From JAJRQY01 sp965224435 (lineage in GTDB: Bacteria > Actinomycetota > Acidimicrobiia > Acidimicrobiales > SZUA-35), in NCBI GenBank assembly GCA_965224435.1, contig OZ245048.1, positions 558,001 through 622,000 of the forward strand: a stretch of DNA of 64,000 bases, written 5' to 3'. The notes below the pieces were generated by a model. That model was not told the DNA's origin and made no database searches. It saw only the letters and a program-made list of their open reading frames with translations. Position 1 is the first letter of the stretch; each line of letters starts with the position of its first letter. Positions 42,298 to 51,600 of this stretch are shown piece after piece. A program made the position numbers and the translations under genes.

Positions 42298-43755
42298 ATG
42301 ACTGCAACCGAACCGCAGCTCAAAGAAGGCCGCATCGTCGGTATCGCCGGCCCAGTGGTCGACATCGAGTTCCCACCGGGCGCTCTTCCAGAAATCAACG
42401 CCGCCGTCGAATTCGACGTTGTCGTTGATGGTGAGACCACGGCCGTGATGGCCGAGGTCGCCCAGCAGCTCGGCAATAGCCGTATTCGGGCTATTGCCTT
42501 GAAGCCGACTGATGGGTTGCGTCGCAACCAGCCGGTTCGCAACCTTGGCCATGGCATCCAGGTTCCCGTTGGTGACGTCACCCTCGGTCACATCTGGAAC
42601 GTCGTTGGTGAGCCGCTGGACGTTGGACTGGACGAGGTCGACATCGACACTCGTTGGGCCATCCACCGTGCTGCTCCGAGCTTTGATTCCTTGGCACCGT
42701 CCAAGGAGGTCCTTGAGACTGGTATCAAGGTCATCGACCTTCTCACTCCGTACCTGCAGGGTGGAAAGATTGGACTGTTCGGCGGTGCCGGTGTTGGTAA
42801 GACCGTGTTGATCACCGAGATGATCACCCGTGTTGCTTCCAACCATGGTGGTGTGTCGGTATTCGCCGGTGTTGGCGAACGCACCCGTGAAGGAACCGAC
42901 CTCTTCATCGAGATGGGCGAGACCATGATGGGCGACGGAGAAACCTCCGTGCTGTCCAAGGCTGCCTTGTGCTTTGGCCAGATGGATGAGCCGCCCGGAG
43001 TTCGTCTCCGTGTTGCGTTGTCTGCCTTGACCATGGCCGAGTACTTCCGTGACGTGCAGAAGCAGGACGTGTTGTTGTTCGTGGACAACATCTTCCGTTT
43101 CGTCCAGGCAGGATCCGAAGTATCGACCCTGCTTGGTCGTATGCCATCTGCGGTGGGCTATCAGCCAACGTTGGCTGATGAGATGGGTGTGCTCCAAGAG
43201 CGCATCACCTCAACCGGTGGACAGTCCATTACGTCGCTCCAGGCCGTGTACGTGCCCGCCGACGATTACACCGACCCTGCCCCGTTCACTACCTTCACCC
43301 ACTTGGACGCCACCACCGAGCTAAGCCGAGATATTGCTGCTCTTGGTATCTACCCGGCCGTGGACCCGTTGTCATCAACTTCCACCATCCTCGCTCCAGA
43401 GGTTGTCGGCAACCGTCACTACCAGGTTGCTCGCAAGGTGCAGGAAGTCCTGCAGCGCTACAACGAGTTGCAAGACATCATCGCCATTCTCGGACTTGAC
43501 GAGCTTTCCGAAGAAGATCGCTTGGTAGTCAACCGGGCCCGCAAGGTTCAGCGCTTCTTGTCCCAGCCAATGTTCGTGGCCAAGGTCTTCACTGGCCTTG
43601 ATGGTGTATTCACCCCCGTTGAAGAAACCGTCGAGTCCTTCGAAGCTCTGGTCAACGGTGACATGGATGATCTGCCTGAGCAGGCCTTCCTCAATGTCGG
43701 CGGTGCCGACGAGGTTCGTGAGAAGGCCGAGCGCCTGCTGAAGGACACCAAATAA
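42298..43755 (+). CDS. atpD: ATP synthase F1 subunit beta
   Basis: A 485-residue catalytic subunit. Walker A is GGAGVGKTVLI with K168. GERTREGTDL contains the catalytic Glu region, VLLFVDNIFRFVQAGSEVS is Walker B, and LGRMPSAVGYQPTLADEMG follows. LDELSEEDRLVV is the DELSEED loop that couples to gamma. The start is the ATG at 42298 after a 76-base gap. It ends one base inside the atpC start. Confidence 0.98.
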   Translation: MTATEPQLKEGRIVGIAGPVVDIEFPPGALPEINAAVEFDVVVDGETTAVMAEVAQQLGNSRIRAIALKPTDGLRRNQPVRNLGHGIQVPVGDVTLGHIWNVVGEPLDVGLDEVDIDTRWAIHRAAPSFDSLAPSKEVLETGIKVIDLLTPYLQGGKIGLFGGAGVGKTVLITEMITRVASNHGGVSVFAGVGERTREGTDLFIEMGETMMGDGETSVLSKAALCFGQMDEPPGVRLRVALSALTMAEYFRDVQKQDVLLFVDNIFRFVQAGSEVSTLLGRMPSAVGYQPTLADEMGVLQERITSTGGQSITSLQAVYVPADDYTDPAPFTTFTHLDATTELSRDIAALGIYPAVDPLSSTSTILAPEVVGNRHYQVARKVQEVLQRYNELQDIIAILGLDELSEEDRLVVNRARKVQRFLSQPMFVAKVFTGLDGVFTPVEETVESFEALVNGDMDDLPEQAFLNVGGADEVREKAERLLKDTK

Positions 43756-44153
43756 TGGCATTCGCCGTCGAGTTCGTCTCTCCGGAGTCGTCCCTCTATT
43801 CGGGCGAGGGCACCCAAGTTGTTGCCCGCACCCGTGGCGGCGGCGAGATTGCTTTCCTCACTGGTCACGAACCGTTCATCGGCAGCCTCTTGGCTTCAGA
43901 AGTTCGAGTCACTGAAATCTCGGGGAGCGTCGCTTCCTTCGCTGTCCGTAGCGGCTTCGTTTCGGTAACGGGTACTTCGGTGACCGTGTTGTCTGATGAA
44001 GCCTCTCTTGTGTCTGATATAGACGTCGAAGAAGCTAAGGCCGACCTTGCTGAGGCCGAAGAAGCCTTGAAAGCCAATGAGGACGACAAGTTCGCCGCCC
44101 AGGACAAGCAATGGGCCGAACTCAAGCTCAGCCTGGTTTCCCAGTCTGATTAG
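43755..44153 (+). CDS. atpC: ATP synthase F1 subunit epsilon
   Basis: A 132-residue subunit with the N-terminal beta sandwich (VEFVSPESSLYSGEGTQVVA, HEPFIGSLL, FAVRSGFVSV) and a C-terminal two-helix part (ASLVSDIDVEEAKADLAEAEEAL). It regulates and couples the F1 sector. Its ATG shares a base with the atpD stop (TAATG). It is the last gene of the atp operon. Confidence 0.95.
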   Translation: MAFAVEFVSPESSLYSGEGTQVVARTRGGGEIAFLTGHEPFIGSLLASEVRVTEISGSVASFAVRSGFVSVTGTSVTVLSDEASLVSDIDVEEAKADLAEAEEALKANEDDKFAAQDKQWAELKLSLVSQSD

Positions 44154-44205
44154 CCAGCGCTGCTAAGAACATGGCCAGGTTGGTCGATAGTAACGTGCGG
44201 CATGA

Positions 44206-44239
44206 GGGCCAGCTCGAATCTCTGGATTCTGGCTGGCCT
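44206..44239. terminator. Hairpin between atpC and glpX, possible terminator
   Basis: GGGCCAGC (44206-44213) pairs with GCTGGCCT (44232-44239) and GAATC with GATTC inside, around the loop TCTG with a 2x2 internal mismatch. It is 52 bases after atpC. Only three T follow (CTTTG), so it is a weak Rho-independent terminator at best. Confidence 0.45.
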
Positions 44240-44383
44240 TTGCCGATTGAAGTCCAGGTCTTGAAGCACAAGAGTGCCTCGGATCCTCTTCCGATCTTTC
44301 ACCTGGTCCATCCAGCCCGAAGCGTTGGGTGATTGTGTGACTGTCTCGGTTTCGAACAACTCTCTTTACTACGGTGGTCTGCT

Positions 44384-45388
44384 ATGACTGAACGATTGGC
44401 ACCAGAACGAAATCTGGCCCTCGACCTTGTCCGAACAACGGAGGCCGCGGCGATGGCCGCTGCTCGATGGATGGGCCGAGGCGACAAGATTGGTGCCGAC
44501 CAAGCCGCAGTAGACGCCATGCGTGAAGTTCTTGGCAGCGTCACCATGGATGGCCTCGTTATTATTGGTGAAGGCGAAAAAGATGAAGCACCGATGTTGT
44601 ACAACGGTGAGAGCATCGGCAATGGCCAGCCGCCAAAGACCGACATTGCCGTTGATCCGGTGGACGGCACAACCCTGACTGCTCAAGGCCAAGCCGGAGC
44701 TATTGCCGTCATCGCTGTGGCCGAACGGGGCACGATGTATGACCCCGGCCCCATGGTCTATATGGACAAGATCGCGGTTGGACCCTCCGGTGCTGGCATC
44801 GTCGACATCCGGCTCCCTGTCGATCGAAACTTGACTGCGCTAGCCAAGGCCAAGCGGGTCAATATCCAGGATCTGACAGTCGTCGTTCTTGATCGTCCTC
44901 GACATGACAGCCTGGTGGCGGAGATTCGCGAGACCGGGGCTCGAATCAAGCTCATTCAAGACGGTGATGTCGCCTCCGCCATTGCCACAGCCTGGCAGGG
45001 CGCAGGTGTCGACATTTTGATGGGGATCGGTGGCACCCCAGAAGGCGTGATCGCCGCTGCTGCGCTCAAGTGCATGGGGGGCGATCTGCAGGGTCGGCTC
45101 TGGGCTCGCGACGATGATGACCGCGCTGCGGCGGAGGAGCAGGGTTATGACCTGGACAAGATCCTGACGCTGGACGATCTGGTCAGTACGGACAACTGCT
45201 TCTTTGCTGCCACCGGTATCACCAGTGGTGACCTTCTGAAGGGTGTTCGCTACACCGAAGACGGCATCTCGACCCAATCACTGGTCATGCGTGGCCGCTC
45301 GGGAACTGTGCGCGTGATCGACGCTCATCACAAGCCATCCAAGCTTCGTGAGATGGGCGCCCTTCACTATTCTCGCCGCGCCGAATAG
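44384..45388 (+). CDS. glpX: Class II fructose-1,6-bisphosphatase
   Basis: A 334-residue GlpX-type phosphatase of gluconeogenesis that makes fructose-6-phosphate. Landmarks are ALDLVRTTEAAAMAAARWMGRGDK, VIIGEGEKDEAPMLYNGE with the metal-binding acids, DIAVDPVDGTTLTA, and GIGGTPEGVIAAAALKCMGG. The ATG at 44384 opens the family N-terminus; the in-frame part upstream is not conserved. The gene stands alone after the atp operon. Confidence 0.96.
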   Translation: MTERLAPERNLALDLVRTTEAAAMAAARWMGRGDKIGADQAAVDAMREVLGSVTMDGLVIIGEGEKDEAPMLYNGESIGNGQPPKTDIAVDPVDGTTLTAQGQAGAIAVIAVAERGTMYDPGPMVYMDKIAVGPSGAGIVDIRLPVDRNLTALAKAKRVNIQDLTVVVLDRPRHDSLVAEIRETGARIKLIQDGDVASAIATAWQGAGVDILMGIGGTPEGVIAAAALKCMGGDLQGRLWARDDDDRAAAEEQGYDLDKILTLDDLVSTDNCFFAATGITSGDLLKGVRYTEDGISTQSLVMRGRSGTVRVIDAHHKPSKLREMGALHYSRRAE

Positions 45389-45424
45389 ACTTCGTTCTCT
45401 TCCGCAACGCCAGACCGGGTGGAT

Positions 45425-46267
45425 CTAGTCCGGAATGTGCATCTCAGTGATGTCAGCTGGCGCTGACGGATACTTCATGTTCAGAGACTCCAGGGTCTGA
45501 ATCACAATCTCGGATACTGCGATATTGCGGTACCACTTGCGATTGGCTGGGATGACGTACCAGGGAGCATCCTTGGTGCTGGTTCTCTCCAGTGCCCTCT
45601 CAAAGGCCGTCTGATAGTCAGCCCATTTCTCGCGGTGGACCAGATCACCACTGTCGAACTTCCAGTTCTTCTCCGGTCGATCCAGTCGTTCTTGCAGCCG
45701 TTCTTGTTGCTCTTCTTTGGAGATGTGCAGGAACAATTTGATGATGGTGGTGCCTTCGTCGGCCAGCATCTGCTCGAAGTTTGCGATGTGCTCATATCGC
45801 TTCTGCCAGCGGCTCTTGTCAACCAGATCCATGACCCGAACAACAAGCACGTCCTCATAATGGCTGCGGTTGAAGATGGTGATTTGGCCGTCGGCGGGCG
45901 CGTGTTGATGGATTCGCCATAGGTAGTCATGGGATCGTTCCAGGGACGACGGCGCCTTGAATGCAGCAACCTTGACCCCACTGGGATTGACTCCTTCGAA
46001 TACGTGCTTGATCGTTCCGTCCTTGCCGCCAGCGTCCATGGCCTGGATGACAATCAAGACCCGCTGCTTACCCTCGGCGTAGAGCAGTTCTTGCAACTCC
46101 TCCAACCGCTCATTCAACTCAAGGACCCGGTTCTTGCCTGCATCCTTGTTGGACAGTCCACCGTCTTCTTCATGCTCGGACCACTCCGGGGTTCCACCTG
46201 GGTCAATCCTGGAAAGATCAAAATTTGAGTTGGGTTTCACTCGGAGTTTGTCAATATCAAAGGCCAT
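45425..46267 (-). CDS. ppk2: Polyphosphate kinase 2 family protein (class III-like)
   Basis: A 280-residue PPK2. Walker A is IQAMDAGGKDGTIKH, the lid has NRSHYEDVLVVRV, and FLHISKEEQQERLQERL and DAPWYVIPANRKWYRN complete the family pattern. PPK2 enzymes use polyphosphate to phosphorylate nucleotides; the pattern here looks most like class III enzymes that act on AMP and ADP. The ATG at 46267 is chosen; ATG at 46285 is possible. The frame is open further but would cross the divergent J-domain gene. Confidence 0.92.
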   Translation of the reverse strand: MAFDIDKLRVKPNSNFDLSRIDPGGTPEWSEHEEDGGLSNKDAGKNRVLELNERLEELQELLYAEGKQRVLIVIQAMDAGGKDGTIKHVFEGVNPSGVKVAAFKAPSSLERSHDYLWRIHQHAPADGQITIFNRSHYEDVLVVRVMDLVDKSRWQKRYEHIANFEQMLADEGTTIIKLFLHISKEEQQERLQERLDRPEKNWKFDSGDLVHREKWADYQTAFERALERTSTKDAPWYVIPANRKWYRNIAVSEIVIQTLESLNMKYPSAPADITEMHIPD

Positions 46268-46363
46268 CCAGTGATGATCCCACATCCCCGATGCAAACGC
46301 GTCCAGCGCAACTCGCTGCGCACGTGATTCTGACCCAAGCGGGTGGGGGATAGGTTGCCGGTA

Positions 46364-47092
46364 ATGATTGTCGCCGAGCTTGAGGTTTGTCACTCCCGTG
46401 CCATTGCTCCGACTCGACGTATTGCCTTGGGTGCACGAAATCTGCCGGTTGCACCTTCCCCCGGCGCTGGCGGTCTCCTCCTCGCGGGAATTGTGGCCCA
46501 CACTGCTGATCAAGTTGAGCCCGAGTTGCGTGAGGGGCTCTATCACCTGATTGAGCAGCTAGCGGCCGGGCAGCGAGTAGTGCAACCTCGGGTCCGGCAT
46601 CGCTTCCAAGCCGACCGGGTTGGTCTCTTAAGTAGTGTGCATCGGCTTGTTGGTGTTGGGGGGCAACTGCAGTTTGAGTTTGCCGAGAATACCGGTCGGC
46701 CGATCCAGCATGCTCTGGCTGCCTCCTATGCTGCTGCCTCCTTGCCTGAGCAGTGCCAGGAACCGGTCTTTGAGGCCATTCTCGCAGCCCTGATGTGGTC
46801 AGGCGAGGTCGGACAGCGGTTCATCAGTCACGTCATGGGTGGACGCGGTGCCAACCTGGCCGAACTCACGTCGTGGAATGATCCGACGATGTGGGCATTG
46901 CAACTATTCGGGTTGGAGGATGCACAGTCGGGCGGATTCAACCGTCGTCAGGTTCAGCGACGCTTTCGTAACCTTGTGAGAGATGCCCATCCCGATCACG
47001 GGGGTGTGAGTGCTGATGCAGCCAAGCGGATTGCCGATCTGACAGAGGCCAGGCGAGTTCTGCTGGGGGCGACTCAGGAAGGTATGAACTGA
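46364..47092 (+). CDS. J-domain (DnaJ-type) protein with unknown N-terminal domain
   Basis: A 242-residue protein. The C-terminal about 60 residues are a J-domain: RRQVQRRFRNLVRDAHPDHGG carries the HPD tripeptide that stimulates DnaK ATPase (shown as NLVRDAHPDHGG). There is no G/F region or zinc finger, so this is a class C J-protein. The first about 180 residues are soluble, Ala/Val-rich and not recognised. The ATG at 46364 is preferred; a GTG at 46343 is possible. Its stop overlaps the next ATG by one base. Confidence 0.8.
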   Translation: MIVAELEVCHSRAIAPTRRIALGARNLPVAPSPGAGGLLLAGIVAHTADQVEPELREGLYHLIEQLAAGQRVVQPRVRHRFQADRVGLLSSVHRLVGVGGQLQFEFAENTGRPIQHALAASYAAASLPEQCQEPVFEAILAALMWSGEVGQRFISHVMGGRGANLAELTSWNDPTMWALQLFGLEDAQSGGFNRRQVQRRFRNLVRDAHPDHGGVSADAAKRIADLTEARRVLLGATQEGMN

Positions 47093-47646
47093 TGAAGGGT
47101 CTCATTCTTTTTCATGGAGCGGGAGGTGATAGGGACCATCGTCTCTTTCTCGCCCTCGAAGAGCATCTGGATATTCCGGTGGCTCGCTGTAACTTTGAGT
47201 ACCGCCAGAACAATCCTGGTCGTCGGCCGCCGGACCGGATGCCCAAGCTCATCGCATCTATTGAAGAGCAGACGGTGGGACTGGCCGAGGATTGGGGACT
47301 GGAGCAGAACGAACTGGTTCTTGGTGGACGCTCCATGGGCGGCCGGGCTTGTTCCATGGCTGTTGCCGAAGGGTTGGAAGCGGCAGGCCTGCTTTTGTTG
47401 AGCTACCCGCTCCATCCTCCGAAGAAGCCAGACAAGCTTCGCGTCGAACATTTTTCCGAGCTGGACTTGCCCGTTCTTTTGATCCAGGGAGCCAGTGACC
47501 CGTTTGGCAAGGAGCCAGAGTTCGCTGAGCATCTTCCATCTATTCCGGGCCCTGTATCCCAGGTCTGGCTGGAGCGAACTGGCCACGACCCGGTGGCCAA
47601 GCATGACCCGACTGTGCTCGCCGCAGTATCGGACTGGCTCGTTTGA
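47092..47646 (+). CDS. Alpha/beta hydrolase (KANL3/Tex30-like)
   Basis: A 184-residue small alpha/beta hydrolase fold protein. It has LILFHGAGGDRDH at the oxyanion region, the nucleophile elbow GGRSMGGRAC with Ser, LLIQGASDPFG carrying the acid, and GHDP with the His. This short form matches the KANL3/Tex30 or dienelactone-hydrolase-like group. It is translationally coupled to the J-domain gene (ATG overlaps TGA by one base). The substrate is unknown. Confidence 0.85.
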   Translation: MKGLILFHGAGGDRDHRLFLALEEHLDIPVARCNFEYRQNNPGRRPPDRMPKLIASIEEQTVGLAEDWGLEQNELVLGGRSMGGRACSMAVAEGLEAAGLLLLSYPLHPPKKPDKLRVEHFSELDLPVLLIQGASDPFGKEPEFAEHLPSIPGPVSQVWLERTGHDPVAKHDPTVLAAVSDWLV

Positions 47647-47697
47647 TCGCCAGTCACCGCTGGTGGTGGCCACTGTTGAGTGAGCTAGCGTGACGCA

Positions 47698-48642
47698 GTG
47701 AACCCTTCCTCCTCTGACGTCAGCCTTGTCATCGATACTGATACAGGTTCAGATGATGCGGTAGCCCTCCTTATGGCGGCACGGCTCCCTGGTGTTTCGG
47801 TCAGGGCAGTCACGACGGTGTATGGCAATATTGATTTGGACCAGACCACCCGCAACGCGCTGGTGACACTCGATATGGCTGATCGAGTAGACATTCCGGT
47901 GTTCAAGGGTGTTCCGCATCCACTTCTTCGGCGGCAGGCGGACGCGGAGTTTGTGCATGGTTCTGATGGCATGAGCAATGTTGAATTGCCGGAGCCATCT
48001 CGGCCTGCCGCACCTGGACATGCCGTTGATGTTCTTCGTCGCATTGCTGTTGAAGAGCGGGGCAAGCACACCCTTGTGACGCTTGGGCCGCTGACAAATA
48101 TTGCGGCGGCTGTTGTTCTGCAGCCCGACTTCCTCCAGTGCTTCAAGCGGGTGGTGGTGATGGGAGGAGCCTTTGATGGGGTTGGCAACGTCGGCCGTGC
48201 TGGAGAGTTCAATATTTGGAGCGATCCTGAGGCAGCCAAGATTGTTCTTGATGCACCGGGGCTCCTGACCTTTGTCGGATGGGACATTTCTCGCCGCTAT
48301 GCCGTCGTCACGGCCGACGAGCAAGCCGAACTCCGTGCCCTCGGACCGATTGGACGATTCGCGGTGGACATCAACAAGGCCGTTAACGACTACGCCATTG
48401 CCCAGACAGGCTTGGCTGGCTATGACCTGCCTGATCCGATCGCCATGGCCGTCGCCATCAACCCAGCGGTGGCGTTAGAAACTCGATCGGTCAATATCGA
48501 CATTGGAATGGATGATGCTGGACAGGGCGGAACGTTCATTGACCACTACGGCCATCTGGTAGATGAGTCGAATTGTGAATACGTTGCTGTGGCCGACGAA
48601 GCCCTGTTCAAGCGAATGCTTCGGGCAGCCTGCGAAGGCTAG
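47698..48642 (+). CDS. Nucleoside hydrolase (IUNH family)
   Basis: A 314-residue enzyme of the inosine-uridine preferring nucleoside hydrolase family, which splits ribonucleosides into base and ribose for salvage. The calcium-binding DTDTGSDDAVAL motif is at residues 13-24. TTVYGNIDLDQTTRNAL, HTLVTLGPLTNIA and VVMGGAF also fit. GTG start at 47698. It converges with the large CotH gene, leaving one base between stops. Confidence 0.93.
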   Translation: MNPSSSDVSLVIDTDTGSDDAVALLMAARLPGVSVRAVTTVYGNIDLDQTTRNALVTLDMADRVDIPVFKGVPHPLLRRQADAEFVHGSDGMSNVELPEPSRPAAPGHAVDVLRRIAVEERGKHTLVTLGPLTNIAAAVVLQPDFLQCFKRVVVMGGAFDGVGNVGRAGEFNIWSDPEAAKIVLDAPGLLTFVGWDISRRYAVVTADEQAELRALGPIGRFAVDINKAVNDYAIAQTGLAGYDLPDPIAMAVAINPAVALETRSVNIDIGMDDAGQGGTFIDHYGHLVDESNCEYVAVADEALFKRMLRAACEG

Positions 48643-48643
48643 A

Positions 48644-51600
48644 TCAGGACTGGGTCACCAGGTTGCCAGCGACCAGCGCTTGTGGCGCAGTTGTTGGTGT
48701 TGGGAGGGGTTGGATGGCGTATTCGATGTGGCCGTTGCAGTGGAGCCAGGATGAGGATTTGTTGCCTGGTGCGCAGCCGGTTCCGCGGCCGTAGGTGCCG
48801 GTGGAGTGGGTGGAGGGGGCTTCGGTTTCGTAGGTGGTGTTGTTGAGGGTGATGTTGTCGATGTAGACGTTGCGGTCTGTTGGTTGCTGTCCGTCGTTGG
48901 TGAATTGGATGTTGATGTTGTTGATTGCGGTGGTGGTGGTGAATTCGTAGGTGGTGAGGGTGGTGGTGAGGGTGAGGTTGGCGTGGGTTTGGCCGTTGAT
49001 GTTGAGGTTGATTTGTTCTTGGCCGGTTGTTCCTCGTGCGGTGAGGGTGATGGTGTGGTGGCCGGTGTTTGTGTCGTCGGTGTCGTCGTCTCCTGAACCG
49101 TCGTCTCCTGAACCGTCGTCTCCGGAGCCGCTGTCTTCGACTGGTGTTTGGAGGGGTTGGATGGCGTATTCGATGTGGCCGTTGCAGTGGAGCCAGGATG
49201 AGGATTTGTTGCCTGGTGCGCAGCCGGTTCCGCGGCCGTAGGTGCCGGTGGAGTGGGTGGAGGGGGCTTCGGTTTCGTAGGTGGTGTTGTTGAGGGTGAT
49301 GTTGTCGATGTAGACGTTGCGGTCTGTTGGTTGCTGTCCGTCGTTGGTGAATTGGATGTTGATGTTGTTGATTGCGGTGGTGGTGGTGAATTCGTAGGTG
49401 GTGAGGGTGGTGGTGAGGGTGAGGTTGGCGTGGGTTTGGCCGTTGATGTTGAGGTTGATTTGTTCTTGGCCGGTTGTTCCTCGTGCGGTGAGGGTGATGG
49501 TGTGGTGGCCGGTGTTTGTGTCGTCGGTGTCGTCGTCTCCTGAACCGTCGTCTCCTGAACCGTCGTCTCCTGAACCGTCGTCTCCGGAGCCGCTGTCTTC
49601 GACTGGTGTTTGGAGGGGTTGGATGGCGTATTCGATGTGGCCGTTGCAGTGGAGCCAGGATGAGGATTTGTTGCCTGGTGCGCAGCCGGTTCCGCGGCCG
49701 TAGGTGCCGGTGGAGTGGGTGGAGGGGGCTTCGGTTTCGTAGGTGGTGTTGTTGAGGGTGATGTTGTCGATGTAGACGTTGCGGTCTGTTGGTTGCTGTC
49801 CGTCGTTGGTGAATTGGATGTTGATGTTGTTGATTGCGGTGGTGGTGGTGAATTCGTAGGTGGTGAGGGTGGTGGTGAGGGTGAGGTTGGCGTGGGTTTG
49901 GCCGTTGATGTTGAGGTTGATTTGTTCTTGGCCGGTTGTTCCTCGTGCGGTGAGGGTGATGGTGTGGTGGCCGGTGTTTGTGTCGTCGGTGTCGTCGTCT
50001 CCTGAACCGTCGTCTCCTGAGCCGTTGTCGTCTCCGGAACCGCTGTCGTCACCGGTTCCGTCGTCTGCAGGAGCATTCTCTTGTCCTGGAGAGCCGAGGT
50101 CGCTTGAGGAGACTGACCAGTTTGAGCCGAGGTCATTATCGGATTGAAGATCGATCAGTTCGAGAGTTCGATTGTCGACGGCTTGTGGCCACGGACTCGC
50201 ATTGGAGTAGGTGACTGAGTCGGCGACGAGACCACTGGCGGTGACCAGTTCGATAGTTTCGCCAGATCCCTTCAGGCTTCCGTTGAATTCGATCAGTGGA
50301 ATATTCGGAAGATCTGAGTAGGCGGCTTGGAGCAGGGTGATCGACTCTGTCATGACCAGGCGCGCACCGGGCAGAAGGATGGTTCCACCGGGCATAGACC
50401 TGCCGTTCTTAAACACGGCTTCAATCTGCCAGCCCGAGAGGTCAACCGGTTGTGATCCTGTGTTTACAAGCTCCAAGAACTCTGGTTCATCGCTGGATGG
50501 GCTGTGTTGAACCTCGGAGATCACAACTGATGAAGGCGCACCAAGCGTTGGCACGCGAGACTCGTTAGCAAACTTGGCCCGGACTCGGTCGACCGTGCGG
50601 TGAAAGTAACTGCCTGTCTCACCGATATGGAAGCGGCGGGGCCATGCCGCTTTGTCCAGATCAGCAGTCTCAGCTCCAATTGCCGCAACTCGTGCATCGT
50701 GCATCTGACGGATCTGGTCCGAAGCTAGCGGGCCAGATGTAAGTGTGGCGATTCGTGCCCAAACCATGGCCTCCAGCGTCGCATCTCCGTAGACGGCGTC
50801 CATGAGCGGATCGTTGATGCAGCGGAGACCGGTTTCGGTTTCGCCGTTGCAGTCGAAGACAGTTGTAGCGAAGGTGTTGTTGAGATCCCAGGGGTACAGC
50901 GACCAGAGTCCGGTGTCCTTAGTATCTCGGTATACGTAGAAGTTATGGAAGCTGCTGTCGTAGTGGCCAACAGTGGAGCCAGTCGCCACGTAGTTGACGA
51001 GTGCTGGAACGTCGAACTTCGAGAAAAGCATTGCTCGCTGAGCAGATGTCGATGCCCCATCCAAGGATTGAGTGATCTCAAGTAGTTCCGGACCCGACGT
51101 GTCGCCTGAACGTTGATCGAAACCGGTAGGAGTTCGAAATCCCCCCGCAGTTGCTTTGAAGAAGTCGCCGCTATCTAGGTTGTTGGCGTTGCGCCACGTT
51201 CCGTCAAGCTTTTCCTGAAATCGATAGACGCCTTGAAATGATGCGTTTCGTTCGAGCCTAATGACACCTGAATGAACTCGGGGAAACCCAGCTTGCTCAA
51301 AGAGCCACCAGGACGTTTCGGCTCTTGCCCATTCAGTGATCGAACCGTCTGTTGCAAGAGCGAACTCATCAACCGGATAGTCGGTGATCCCCGGAACCTG
51401 AAGAACGAAGCCTTTTGGAAGGTCGAAGCCGAGCGCGAGCTTGTCGTAGGTTTGTCGTGCGTAGTCGCCGCCTCTAATGGCAACGGTAGCTCCGTCAAAG
51501 ACCTCGCCGTCATAGGCCACAACGGCGGAGAACGAGAGAGATCGATCCTCTGGATTTGCCATCATCGTGGCGTAATCGTCGTCATCCATGAAGTACTCGA

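Noticed and set aside
44286..44297. CTCTTCCGATCT, equal to the 3' end of a common sequencing adapter
   Set aside because: Only 12 bases match and flanks do not continue the adapter; the site lies in an ordinary gap before glpX, so chance is the simplest reading.
48703..50022. Possible CRISPR-like array from regular repeats
   Set aside because: Units are 447-462 bp, coding, and directly joined; there are no short repeats with unique spacers.
48655..50136. A 493-codon open frame on the - strand and several open frames on the + strand inside the CBM repeats
   Set aside because: They are Pro/Ser/Thr-only or Gly/Val-only translations caused by the A/C-biased repeat; the CotH frame covers them with a signal peptide and real domains.
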